Origin: Patescibacteria group bacterium
GTDB lineage: Bacteria > Patescibacteriota > Minisyncoccia > UBA6257 > 2-01-FULL-56-20
Assembly: GCA_028865305.1 (NCBI GenBank)
Contig: JAGWKM010000005.1
Location: 1 to 48,107, forward strand
Length of the DNA stretch: 48,107 nt
Direction: 5' to 3'
In this document: one piece after another, positions 24,119-30,582 of the stretch
How the letters are laid out: the number at the start of each line of letters is the position of its first letter
How positions within the stretch are numbered: the stretch's first letter is position 1
Notes under the pieces: generated by a model
What the model was told of the DNA's origin: nothing
Seen by the model: only the letters and a program-made list of their open reading frames with translations
Database searches by the model: none
Program-made: the position numbers and the translations under genes

Positions 24119-24214
24119 GAATACCTAATATCTAATTAATAATTAATGATGGTTGCCCGGTGGGAAATACCCAACGGACATCCGGGTATTGTTCATCCGT
24201 TATTAATTAGATTT
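24119..24214. repeat. AT-rich heptamer palindrome, copy 3
   Basis: The arms match the family (CTAATTAATAATTAAT left, CGTTATTAATTAG right); the loop is divergent and GC-richer. It fills the gap between the PilB-like gene and the next response regulator. Confidence 0.8.
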
Positions 24215-24215
24215 A

Positions 24216-24698
24216 TCAACTGGAAGTTCCCAAAACCCTCCGCACCTTCTCCACGATCGCATCCAAACTCTCCGTTTTCATGATAAAATCCTCCGCACCC
24301 AATTCGTGGCTCACGTCCGGTTTATCACCCGACATGCCGGGGAATGGATCATCCTGGCCGCTCAAAAAGAGCGTTTTGACCCCTGCCGTATCCGGGTTCC
24401 CTTTGATTTCCAGAGCTGTCTCCGTGCCTGAAGGCCCCAGCGGCATATTGATGTCGAGAAGCGCCAAATTCGGCTTCAAATCTTTCGTTTTCGCAAGCGC
24501 CTCCGCCCCATCCTTCACGGCTATGACCTCGAATCCCGCCGCCTTAAGCTTCGTCGCCACCACTTCGCGGAAATTGTTATCGTCATCGGCAACCAAAACA
24601 AGCGGAACGGACCGAGCCGGACCGGCCGGCGGATTTTCATGGATCGGTTCCGAAGCCGGCGGCGCTGGCGGAACGGGAATGTTCTGTTCTTCGGGCAT
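24216..24698 (-). CDS. Response regulator with Pro-rich N-terminal extension
   Basis: I chose ATG 24698 (MPEEQNIPVPPAPP): TATACT lies exactly 6 nt upstream (TGCTATACT) and the upstream frame is only a shadow. About 160 aa. A ~35-residue Pro-rich leader precedes a receiver domain with VLVADDDNNFRE, the phospho-Asp in LALLDINMP, FLSGQD and FIMKTE (switch Lys). It has no output domain. It lies upstream of the pilus-type ATPases and might control their activity; this is inference. Confidence 0.88.
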   Translation of the reverse strand: MPEEQNIPVPPAPPASEPIHENPPAGPARSVPLVLVADDDNNFREVVATKLKAAGFEVIAVKDGAEALAKTKDLKPNLALLDINMPLGPSGTETALEIKGNPDTAGVKTLFLSGQDDPFPGMSGDKPDVSHELGAEDFIMKTESLDAIVEKVRRVLGTSS

Positions 24699-24846
24699 GG
24701 AAATAGTATAGCAAGGAGTAGGAAGTAAGCAAAAAAGCAAAAAAAACGGGCTCCAATGACCAAGGCGGAAACAGTCCAAAAAACCCGCTCATCATACCAA
24801 AAACCTATAAGCCTAGCGACTCATAAGGCGTCTTATATAACACCAA

Positions 24847-24873
24847 AGCAAAACCCCCGCTTTTGACGGGGGC
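24847..24873 (-). terminator. Terminator of rnpB
   Basis: On the minus strand CCCCCG/CGGGGG with loop TCAAAAG, then TTTT. It lies about 12 nt beyond the P1 stem. The gap 24699-24846 holds only a weak CGGGC/GCGGG hairpin. Confidence 0.85.
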
Positions 24874-24913
24874 TTCGCATGGAACTTTGGCAATCCATAA
24901 GCCGGATTCTGTG

Positions 24914-24993
24914 ATATGAGAAGTGAGACGTGAGAAATGGGATGTGAGAAAATTCTCATTCCCCACATCCCACATCTCACTTCCCATTTGACG
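24914..24993 (-). repeat. Heptamer palindrome extending an rnpB helix (P19-like position)
   Basis: Units TGAGAAG, TGAGACG and TGGGATG face CATCCCA, CATCTCA and CTTCCCA, giving a ~33-bp hairpin between the P18-side sequence and the P4 3' strand. Confidence 0.8.
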
Positions 24994-25042
24994 ATCATTT
25001 ATCTGGATCCTCGATTACTCTTGGATTCGAGCGGCACCCTGG

Positions 25043-25411
25043 ACTGGTAACTGGTTACTGGTAACTAGAAAACCTGGTAATAAAATTAATTTAAACTCTT
25101 AATCAACTGATACGGCTCCTTCCCGGTGATGACATATTCGCGTATTGACTTACAACGACCAAATCCTTCCGCTATATTTAAAGGAATGGATCGTGGCGAT
25201 CTCCGAATCTGGTCCGCGATATCAAACCGATACTCCCTCGGAAGGCCTAAGGAAATATTGTGTATCCGGACTGCTAATCGATAGGATCTTTGATAAACAT
25301 CCAAATCTCGGTAAGTCATTGCGCTATTTTACAACGCGATTATTAAATTTTTATTAAAGAACTATTGACTTATTACCAGGTTCGCTAACTACCAGTAACC
25401 AGCTACCAGCC
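25043..25411 (-). mobile_element. Intervening sequence (IVS) inside rnpB
   Basis: It is bounded by ~41-nt imperfect inverted repeats (25043-25084 and 25370-25410) made of CTGGTAA/CTGGTTA heptamers and an ACCTGGTAATAA block. It lies between GCAAGGCC (P15/P16 side) and GGGTGCCGCTCGAA (P6/P18 side), so it replaces or extends P16-P17. It carries a four-helix-bundle ORF, like 23S rRNA IVS elements. Confidence 0.85.
25086..25319 (-). CDS. 23S-IVS-type four-helix bundle protein, internally deleted
   Basis: A 77-aa protein. Its N-terminal part YRDLDVYQRSYRLAVRIH, then IADQIRRSPRSIPLNIAEG with FGR, is diagnostic for the four-helix-bundle (S23/IVP) family normally found in 23S rRNA intervening sequences. 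Members are ~115-125 aa. Here GRCKSI joins directly to REYVITGKEPYQLIKSLN, which resembles the family C-terminus, so ~45 central residues appear to be lost in frame. TAAAAT lies 6 nt before ATG. The ORF runs in the same direction as rnpB and lies within the IVS stem. The function of the family is unknown. Confidence 0.85.
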   Translation of the reverse strand: MTYRDLDVYQRSYRLAVRIHNISLGLPREYRFDIADQIRRSPRSIPLNIAEGFGRCKSIREYVITGKEPYQLIKSLN

Positions 25412-25639
25412 AGTACGGCCTTGCACCCGGTAAGGATTTTGCCGTTTCACCTTCACCTTTTTATCCCTATAGTGAAGTTAAGCCAACGAGCTTGGGATGG
25501 GGCTCCCGATCTCCTTTCGAAGACCGGCGTCACTGCTCGCACCTCTGTCCTTGCGGACGGCGGCTGTTAGCCGCTACCTTTTTATCCTGCAAAGCTCCGT
25601 TGGGGGCAAAACAGGAGAGTGTCCGGACTTTCCTCATGC

Positions 25640-25708
25640 TCAGATAACGGACTTCAGATATCAGATTTCAGACATTCTGCACCTGATTTCTGAAATCCGG
25701 AATCCGAA
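25640..25708 (-). repeat. Heptamer palindrome extending the rnpB P3 region
   Basis: On the plus strand CAGATAA, CGGACTT, CAGATAT and CAGATTT face CTGATTT, CTGAAAT and CCGGAAT. It forms a long helix between P1 and P4, the position of P2/P3. Confidence 0.8.
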
Positions 25709-25736
25709 CATGCGATCGTCTGGATTGCCGTTTTAT

Positions 25737-25765
25737 AGTATACTATATTCTACGGAAAAAATCAA
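25737..25765 (-). promoter_or_regulatory. Promoter of rnpB
   Basis: On the minus strand TTGATT (25765-25760), a 17-nt spacer and TATACT (25742-25737). The start would be at the 5' strand of P1. Confidence 0.8.
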
Positions 25766-25817
25766 ATCATTCATTCCAACATTCTGAAGAACGTCGGAAT
25801 GGGCAATTACCCCGATC

Positions 25818-26831
25818 ATGCCTCAAAAAACAAAACTCATCGCCATCGTAGGACCGACGGCGAGCGGAAAAACATCGCTCTCGATCGAACTTGCGCGGAA
25901 ATATCACGGCGAGATCGTTTCCGCTGATTCACGGCAAATCTATCGCGGGATGGATATCGGAACGGCGAAGCCGGAAGCGGATACGGAGAATGGAGAAACG
26001 AGAAATGAGAAAGGATTACCCATGCTCCATGCTCCATTCTCCATTCTTCATTCCCAAGGCATCCCTCACTTCCTCGTTGACATAAAGAATCCCGATGAAG
26101 ATTACACGGTTGCCGAATATCAGCGCGACGCGATGGCGGCGATCGACGGCATCCTGCGCCGCGGCAAACTGCCGATCCTCATTGGCGGCACGGGACTTTA
26201 CATGCGCGCGGTTCTCGAAAATCTGGACATTCCGAAAATCAAAGCAGATCCGGAACTGCGCGCGCAAATCGAACATGAAATCAAAGAAAAAGGCCTGGCG
26301 GCGGTCTTCAAAAGTTTAGTGGAGCGCGATCCGGAGGCGGCATATATTGTCGACCCGAAGAATCCGCGGCGCGTGGTGCGCGCGCTCGAGGTGGCCATTG
26401 CGACCGGCGAGCCGTTCACCGCGCAGCGGAAAAAGCAGGAACCGCTCTATGATGCGCTGAAAATCGGGCTGAATCCCCCGCCGGAAGTTTTGCGCGAGCG
26501 GATCAATCTGCGCATCGATCTCATGATGCAGGATGGCTTGGTGGCGGAAGTAGAGGGGCTGGCGAAGAAGTATGGGACATGGGACATGGGACATGGGACA
26601 TGGAAACTTCCCTCTGCCCTCGACGCGATCGGCTACCGCGAGATCATAAAATATCTCGAAAACAAAATTTCACTCGAAACCGCGGTCGAAGAAATGAAGT
26701 TGAACACCTGGCACTACGCCAAACGGCAGTTGACCTGGTTCCGCCGCGACGCCGGAATCCACTGGATTGAAAACGCAACAGAAGCGGATCGGCTCGTCGG
26801 GGAATTTTTAGCAAGCATAAAAGAAAAGTGA
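25818..26831 (+). CDS. miaA: tRNA dimethylallyltransferase
   Basis: A 337-aa enzyme that adds the isopentenyl group to A37 of tRNAs reading UNN codons. Motifs are IVGPTASGKTSL (P-loop), SADSRQIYRGMDIGTAKP, GGTGLYMRAVLE, NPRRVVRALE and AIGYREI. Two insertions are made of 7-bp repeats. One follows AKPEA (DNA 25985-26056, units GGAGAAT then CATTCTC), giving ENGETRNEKG..MLHAPFSILHSQ. The other is near residue 252 (four GGGACAT units, 26574-26601), giving GTWDMGHGTW. Both keep the frame. No SD is seen; rnpB is divergent. Confidence 0.95.
   Translation: MPQKTKLIAIVGPTASGKTSLSIELARKYHGEIVSADSRQIYRGMDIGTAKPEADTENGETRNEKGLPMLHAPFSILHSQGIPHFLVDIKNPDEDYTVAEYQRDAMAAIDGILRRGKLPILIGGTGLYMRAVLENLDIPKIKADPELRAQIEHEIKEKGLAAVFKSLVERDPEAAYIVDPKNPRRVVRALEVAIATGEPFTAQRKKQEPLYDALKIGLNPPPEVLRERINLRIDLMMQDGLVAEVEGLAKKYGTWDMGHGTWKLPSALDAIGYREIIKYLENKISLETAVEEMKLNTWHYAKRQLTWFRRDAGIHWIENATEADRLVGEFLASIKEK
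25985..26056 (+). repeat. Heptamer palindrome in miaA
   Basis: GGAGAAT, GGAGAAA, CGAGAAA and TGAGAAA face CATGCTC, CATTCTC, CATTCTT and CATTCCC. It is translated in frame. Confidence 0.85.
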
Positions 26832-26890
26832 ATTGTATAAAATATACCGCAGGATTTATAGATCTATCCACCGTGATTTTTTCATAAGCA

Positions 26891-26939
26891 AAAAAACAGC
26901 ATCCAGTAGCTCTTGGCCATCGGATGCCGTTTTTTTCTT
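26891..26939. terminator. Bidirectional terminator between miaA and rplL
   Basis: Stem GCATCC/GGATGC with a ~19-nt loop, A6 before and T7 after, so it works on both strands. Confidence 0.85.
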
Positions 26940-26942
26940 TCT

Positions 26943-27308
26943 CTATTGGATCTCCACCTGCGCCCCTGCTTCCTCCAGTTTCTTCTTGATTTCCTCCGCT
27001 TCCTCCTTCTTTGCGCCTTCCTTCACCGGCTTCGGCGCCGTGTCTACAAGATCCTTCGCTTCCTTGAGGCCGAGCGCGGAGTTCACTTCGCGGACCGCCT
27101 TGATGACGGCGAGCTTGTTCGCGCCAGCTGCTTTCAGGATGACATTGAAACTGGTCTTTTCCTCCGCCGGAGCCGCCGCCGCGCCGCCGACCGCGACCGG
27201 AGCCGCCGCCGAGATGCCGAACTTCTCTTCGAGCGTGTGGACAAGGTCCGCAAGCTCAACAACCGTCATTTTTTCGATTTGTTGGATTAAATCTTCGTGG
27301 TTTGCCAT
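26943..27308 (-). CDS. rplL: 50S ribosomal protein L7/L12
   Basis: A 121-aa protein of the ribosomal stalk that recruits translation GTPases. ATG 27308 ([14 protein letters not shown]) is chosen; the upstream extension is encoded by a palindromic repeat. It has the N-terminal dimerisation domain, an Ala/Pro hinge ([16 protein letters not shown]) and the C-terminal domain [20 protein letters not shown] ending in [11 protein letters not shown]-like sequence. It lies 71 nt downstream of rplJ, separated by a heptamer palindrome. Confidence 0.97.
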   Translation of the reverse strand: MANHEDLIQQIEKMTVVELADLVHTLEEKFGISAAAPVAVGGAAAAPAEEKTSFNVILKAAGANKLAVIKAVREVNSALGLKEAKDLVDTAPKPVKEGAKKEEAEEIKKKLEEAGAQVEIQ

Positions 27309-27321
27309 GGTTTTAGCAACT

Positions 27322-27381
27322 ATGGAGCAAGTAACAAGGAGCAAGGAAATTCCTTGTTCCATGTTCCTTGATCCTTGTTTC
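27322..27381. repeat. Heptamer palindrome between rplJ and rplL
   Basis: Units GGAGCAA, GTAACAA and GGAGCAA face CCTTGTT, CCATGTT and CCTTGAT around GGAAATTCC. The RNA hairpin would lie just ahead of rplL and might set the L10:L12 ratio. Confidence 0.85.
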
Positions 27382-27904
27382 AACCCTTCGCGACCTTTGA
27401 CTTTTGATCAAGTAAATACATGAACGATCGCAACGGCGCAACTAATATGCTTAAAAGCTGCGCAAGCATCACTTCGCGCGGCGGCAGTTTGCCGATAAAG
27501 ACAACCTGCGCGGCGTCCAGCGGATTCGATCGCTTGATGTCGTGGCCGGCAAGCAAATGCTTCACCCACATCTGCTTATCGCCGCCCTCCGGCACTTCGA
27601 GCTTGGAAAAGAATTGGTACGCCGGCCCGGCCACCTTCTCGATGTCATCGCCCGCAAAAATCGTACCGACCGAAACCTTGAACTGCTTCAAATCAGCATT
27701 AATCCCCTTTTCCTTGAGTAAAATGCCAAGGAGACGCTTTTTGATGACCAAAAAATTCGCATCCACTTTTTTGAGTTCGCGGCGGAAACGGCGGATATCT
27801 TCAGCCGAAATTTTAGTGAAGTCGGCGAAAATCAAGGCCTGGGCTTTATCCAAAAGCTGCCTTGCTTCTTTGAGCTCCTCTGATTTTTGCAGTTTGGTTT
27901 TCAT
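27380..27904 (-). CDS. rplJ: 50S ribosomal protein L10
   Basis: A 174-aa stalk base protein. ATG 27904 ([15 protein letters not shown]) is preferred over the upstream in-frame start at 27946, which lies in the leader hairpin. It has [20 protein letters not shown], the FLVIKKRLL element and VGTIFAGDD, followed by the C-terminal helix that binds L7/L12 dimers. It heads the rplJ-rplL operon behind a long leader with an L10-leader-type structure and a terminator-like hairpin. Confidence 0.96.
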   Translation of the reverse strand: MKTKLQKSEELKEARQLLDKAQALIFADFTKISAEDIRRFRRELKKVDANFLVIKKRLLGILLKEKGINADLKQFKVSVGTIFAGDDIEKVAGPAYQFFSKLEVPEGGDKQMWVKHLLAGHDIKRSNPLDAAQVVFIGKLPPREVMLAQLLSILVAPLRSFMYLLDQKSKVAKG

Positions 27905-27915
27905 AATAAAAGAAA

Positions 27916-28014
27916 AACGGCGTTCCAAAGCCGTAAAAATGATCAAAAAACATTGATCATTCCTCGGCGGGGCTTATTGAGCAACCAACAGCTTATGCCC
28001 GCTGTCTTTGGAAT
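27916..28014 (-). promoter_or_regulatory. L10 leader with attenuator-like hairpin
   Basis: The leader begins near 28014. It contains CCAAAGACAGCGGGCATAAG ... CCCCGCCGAGG, the fold expected of the ribosomal protein L10 leader (L10 binding, autogenous control). Just before rplJ a hairpin ACGGC/GCCGT (27916-27933) is followed by TTTTTC. Its loop CTTTGGAA (27929-27922) is complementary to TTCCAAAG near the 5' end (28013-28006), a possible antiterminator pairing. Confidence 0.7.
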
Positions 28015-28020
28015 GGTTAC

Positions 28021-28048
28021 AGTATACCCGGCCGAACGAAAATGTCAA
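28021..28048 (-). promoter_or_regulatory. Promoter of rplJ-rplL
   Basis: On the minus strand TTGACA (28048-28043), a 16-nt spacer and TATACT (28026-28021). Confidence 0.85.
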
Positions 28049-28064
28049 CCGCTGGCTGACGGAC

Positions 28065-28088
28065 CAAAAAAGCGCCCCGTTGGGCGCC
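28065..28088 (-). terminator. Terminator of the ECF sigma gene
   Basis: On the minus strand GGCGCCC/GGGGCGC with a 3-nt loop, then T6. It starts at the stop codon of the sigma factor gene. Confidence 0.85.
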
Positions 28089-28624
28089 TAGAAACGAAGA
28101 TTGTCCGGATTGAGCTCCGCCATTAAGCGGCGATTCATCCGAAAAACCCGGACCTTCAGCGTGTTTTCATCGGCTTGGAGTTCTTCCGCAATCCGGCCAT
28201 AGGGCACTTCTTCGATGCGGCGCCAGAAAAGCAAACGGTGCCCCGCGGAAACGTCCCGAAGGATAAACGTTATGCGCTCGACCATCTCCTGCCGCATCGC
28301 CTGCCTTTCCGGCGAAGAGACGACGGCGAATCCGCTTTGGCAAACGCCCGTATCGGCCAGTATTTCCGGCTTCCGTCTTCGCCGGCGGAGATAATCGCGA
28401 AACACATTCAAGGCAATGGTATAAATCCAGGTCTTCAGGGTGCTGTGGTTCCGCCCCTCGTAGGATTGAAAGGTCCACGCCCTGCAAAATGTCTCCTGGG
28501 CGAGATCCTCGGCTGCCGAGCGATAGTCGCAATCATATTGATGCAACTTTTCGGCGAACCTCCGCACGAGCGTTCCGTAATATTTTTCGTATGCCTTTAT
28601 GAACTCCTGTTCCGATACGGCCAT
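28088..28624 (-). CDS. ECF-type RNA polymerase sigma factor
   Basis: A 178-aa sigma70-family protein. Region 2 includes EDLAQETFCRAWTFQSYEGR followed by LKTWIYTIALNVFRDYLRRR. Region 4 (about residues 115-170) has FWRRIEEVPYGRIAEELQ and the recognition helix ENTLKVRVFRMNRRL. The start has a strong SD (AAGGAGG, 5 nt before ATG), unlike most genes here. No anti-sigma gene is adjacent, though the next gene upstream is a small membrane zinc-ribbon protein that might sense a signal. This link is inference. Confidence 0.93.
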   Translation of the reverse strand: MAVSEQEFIKAYEKYYGTLVRRFAEKLHQYDCDYRSAAEDLAQETFCRAWTFQSYEGRNHSTLKTWIYTIALNVFRDYLRRRRRKPEILADTGVCQSGFAVVSSPERQAMRQEMVERITFILRDVSAGHRLLFWRRIEEVPYGRIAEELQADENTLKVRVFRMNRRLMAELNPDNLRF

Positions 28625-28665
28625 AAAACCTCCTTTCCATATCGGATCGCTCTTATTACCTTATC

Positions 28666-29004
28666 TCAAAACCCGAGTCCGTTCAAGGATTGGTTCATGG
28701 CATTGATATAACCCTGCAGCCAGACATAGCCGATCCAGACGGTCGCAACCATTGAAATCGTCGTAAGCAGAATGGCAATCATGCCGATCTGCTGGGCCTT
28801 TGGATTGTCCTCGCGGAAATAACGGATACCCGGCCAGTAGCCAAGCGGCGGCAAGAATATGCTCAGGGCATAAATGCCGATCTGCATCCAAACGCCCACC
28901 GGCCGCGGTTTCGCCTTCAGGTCCTTGCCGCAGTTTGCGCAAAAATACCACTCCGGCCGGATCGGCTGGTGGCACTGCGGACAGGCAAGCGGGATTGAAT
29001 CCAT
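28666..29004 (-). CDS. Zinc-ribbon membrane protein, 112 aa
   Basis: ATG 29004 (MDSIPLACPQC) is chosen: TATCAT lies 6 nt upstream (TGTTATCAT) and the longer frame reads through a tRNA fragment. The N-terminus has a zinc ribbon (CPQCHQPIRPEWYFCANCG). Two TM helices follow (VWMQIGIYALSIFLPPLGYW; IGMIAILLTTISMVATVWIG). It is upstream of the ECF sigma gene on the same strand. The function is unknown. Confidence 0.75.
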   Translation of the reverse strand: MDSIPLACPQCHQPIRPEWYFCANCGKDLKAKPRPVGVWMQIGIYALSIFLPPLGYWPGIRYFREDNPKAQQIGMIAILLTTISMVATVWIGYVWLQGYINAMNQSLNGLGF

Positions 29005-29024
29005 TCTAAAATGATAACACGGCG

Positions 29025-29065
29025 TGCCCCCACCAGGATTCGAACCTGGGACCATCTCCTTAAAA
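29025..29065 (-). pseudogene. tRNA-Lys 3' half (from anticodon to discriminator)
   Basis: 41 nt identical to the 3' part of the complete tRNA-Lys (TTTTAAGGAGATGG to TGGGGGCA). Upstream of the anticodon the sequence changes to non-tRNA sequence (…GGCCTGCCGA). It forms one exon-like half of a split tRNA-Lys; the other half is 29266-29300. Confidence 0.85.
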
Positions 29066-29265
29066 TCGGCAGGCCATTTAAAATAAGAATAAAGCATCAA
29101 GCTTTCCAAGCGCAGTGCCCCCACCAGGATTCGAACCTGGGACCATCTCCTTAAAAGGGAGCTGCTCTACCAACTGAGCTATAGGGGCACTGCGCCGATA
29201 AAGTACTTTATGCTTATTTTAAATGGACGAACCGATTGATAAAATTTTCATCAGAAAATTTTATT
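29066..29265 (-). mobile_element. Insertion in a tRNA-Lys gene carrying a complete tRNA-Lys
   Basis: It splits an outer tRNA-Lys at the anticodon, with a 3-nt TTT overlap between halves (net insert 203 nt). Inverted repeats (CCATTTAAAATAAG on both sides, with AATCGG outside and GCGCAGTGCC next to the inner tRNA) enclose the intact tRNA 29116-29188. The 5' side also has a perfect 11-bp hairpin (ATAAAATTTTC). Confidence 0.7.
29116..29188 (-). tRNA. tRNA-Lys (TTT)
   Basis: 73 nt with acceptor GCCCCTA/TGGGGGC, D-arm AGCTCAGTTGGTAGAGC, anticodon loop CTTTTAA (TTT), T-arm GGTTCGAATCC and discriminator A. CCA is not encoded. It is embedded between two halves of a second tRNA-Lys. Confidence 0.95.
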
Positions 29266-29300
29266 AAAGGGAGCTGCTCTACCAACTGAGCTATAGGGGC
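29266..29300 (-). pseudogene. tRNA-Lys 5' half (to anticodon)
   Basis: 35 nt identical to the 5' part of the complete tRNA-Lys (GCCCCTATAGCTCAG ... GCTCCCTTT). The identity stops exactly at the anticodon. Confidence 0.85.
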
Positions 29301-29315
29301 AAATGCTCAGTAATA

Positions 29316-29723
29316 TTACAATTTTTTCACAAAAACAGTCAATCCTTGGCGCTTCTTATATTTCAATTTCTCTACGAACGGGAAGTTCTTCCTTTCGGTT
29401 TCACAATACAGCGTCGTGCCTTTCGCAAGCTTCTCGATCGCGCGCATCAGGTCCCGTCCGACGCCGTTCCGCTGGTATTCCGGCGCTATCACCATATCGA
29501 GGATCTTCGTATATTCTGCGCCATCCGTGAACGCCCGCGCGATGCCAACCAGGTCCCCCGCCACGTTGCGCGCCGAAACGACAATGTGGCAGTTTGCGAT
29601 CGATCTTTTCATCCGCCGCGGCGAATATTCCCGCGCAGTTCCCCAGCCAAGTTCGACATAAAGCGCCGCCGCTTCCGCGGGCGATACGGATTTTTTGTCG
29701 GACGAAATAATGATGCCCTTCAT
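29316..29723 (-). CDS. GNAT-family N-acetyltransferase
   Basis: A 135-aa protein of the GNAT fold that would transfer an acetyl group from acetyl-CoA. Motif A is ILDMVIAPEYQRNGVGRDLM (the pyrophosphate loop QRNGVG). The C-terminal strand is TTLYCETERKNFPFVEKLKY. The substrate is unknown. ATG 29723 overlaps the stop of the upstream RNase H-like gene by 4 nt, so they form an operon. The gene ends 15 nt before the split tRNA-Lys locus. Confidence 0.88.
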   Translation of the reverse strand: MKGIIISSDKKSVSPAEAAALYVELGWGTAREYSPRRMKRSIANCHIVVSARNVAGDLVGIARAFTDGAEYTKILDMVIAPEYQRNGVGRDLMRAIEKLAKGTTLYCETERKNFPFVEKLKYKKRQGLTVFVKKL

Positions 29724-30382
29724 GGCCGATGAAACCCGAGGTCGGCCGGATTGTGGCCGCCGGGAATCCGCCCAACCGTACCGCCGGCTGCTTCAAATTG
29801 CTCCCGCATTTTTGCCACTTTCGCCGCAAGCGCCACCGTTTCCACGGGCAGCTCCTTCCGTTTGATCCGCCACTGGGACCAATAATCGATGACGAGCCGG
29901 CTGTCACCGAAAATATTTTTCACTTTCATCTTTTTTGCGATCTCGAGCGCATAACGCAGGGCCAAAAGCTCACCGTAATTGTTCGTCCGCGCAGCGCCCT
30001 TCGAAGCCTCGTGCGAAGAAGGGGCCACCAAATGCTTCCCGAATTTATTCAATTCGGTTCCATCGACAACCTTGTGCAGCAAATTTTTTCCGTTTTCATC
30101 CGTCACGCTGATCTCCACCCCCTCCCCCCTGCCCGTCCCCGCATCAAAATAAATCCCCGGCTCGTTATTGAGCGGCCGCGCAATAACGAGCTGTTTGGCT
30201 TCATAGATTGCTCCTTTTTCAAGCCACGCTTCCGCTTCGGCTTTCGAATCGAACGCTTTGAACCTCGCACCGGTAACGCCTTTTACCATCTTTTCGGTCA
30301 CCGCCCAATCCGAAGTCACGCCATTTTTGCCGGACGACGGGATGAAATAGGCGTAAAATTTTGATTTTTTGGATTTGGACAT
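29720..30382 (-). CDS. Ribonuclease HI-like protein with viroplasmin N-domain
   Basis: A 220-aa protein. The N-terminal ~70 residues (KFYAYFIPSSGKNGVTSDW ... ARFKAFDSKAEAEAWL) match the viroplasmin/RNase H1 hybrid-binding domain. The RNase H fold follows with acidic residues in YFDAGTGRGEG, NNYGELLALRYAL, FGDSRLVIDYW and GGHNPADLG. It would cut RNA in RNA-DNA hybrids. The stop overlaps the GNAT start (ATGA). Confidence 0.88.
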   Translation of the reverse strand: MSKSKKSKFYAYFIPSSGKNGVTSDWAVTEKMVKGVTGARFKAFDSKAEAEAWLEKGAIYEAKQLVIARPLNNEPGIYFDAGTGRGEGVEISVTDENGKNLLHKVVDGTELNKFGKHLVAPSSHEASKGAARTNNYGELLALRYALEIAKKMKVKNIFGDSRLVIDYWSQWRIKRKELPVETVALAAKVAKMREQFEAAGGTVGRIPGGHNPADLGFHRP

Positions 30383-30423
30383 TCTATTTTGTCATGCCGC
30401 GAATGAATAGAACCCTGTCAAAA

Positions 30424-30535
30424 ATTAATAATGTCTAATTAATAATTAATAACGGATGTCCAATATTAAATTTCCAACGGACATTCGGACATTATCCATT
30501 CGTTATTAATTAGGCATTATTAATTAGTTATTCTA
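30424..30535. repeat. AT-rich heptamer palindrome, copy 4
   Basis: CTAATTAATAATTAATAACG on the left, CGTTATTAATTAGGC on the right, with TCCAATA/GGACATT units in the loop. It occupies most of the gap between the RNase H-like and DHH-type genes. Confidence 0.85.
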
Positions 30536-30582
30536 GGTATTTTCTCCGAAGAATCGGAAAATTCCGGGATGGCCGAAGTGCT

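Larger units (their letters stand above)
24885..25731 (-). ncRNA. rnpB: RNase P RNA, interrupted and enlarged
   Basis: This is the catalytic RNA that trims tRNA 5' leaders. On the minus strand P1 is GGCAATCCA (25729-25721) with TGGATTGCC (24897-24889). Conserved blocks are GAGGAAAGTCCGGAC (P4 5' strand), GGTGAAGGTGAAACGGC, TCGAATCCAAGAGTAATCGA and ACAGAATCCGGCTTA (P4 3' strand). At ~847 nt it is over twice the usual ~380. A 369-nt intervening sequence sits at 25043-25411, and two peripheral helices are built of 7-bp repeats (25640-25708 and 24914-24993). Removing the insert leaves a plausible ~478-nt RNA. It has its own promoter and terminator. Confidence 0.93.

Noticed and set aside
25043-25411. 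Self-splicing group I or group II intron in rnpB
   Set aside because: No intron core motifs or reverse transcriptase/LAGLIDADG are visible; inverted ends and the four-helix-bundle ORF fit an IVS instead.
29025-29300. Three independent tRNA-Lys genes
   Set aside because: Only the middle one is complete; the outer sequences stop exactly at the anticodon and complement each other.
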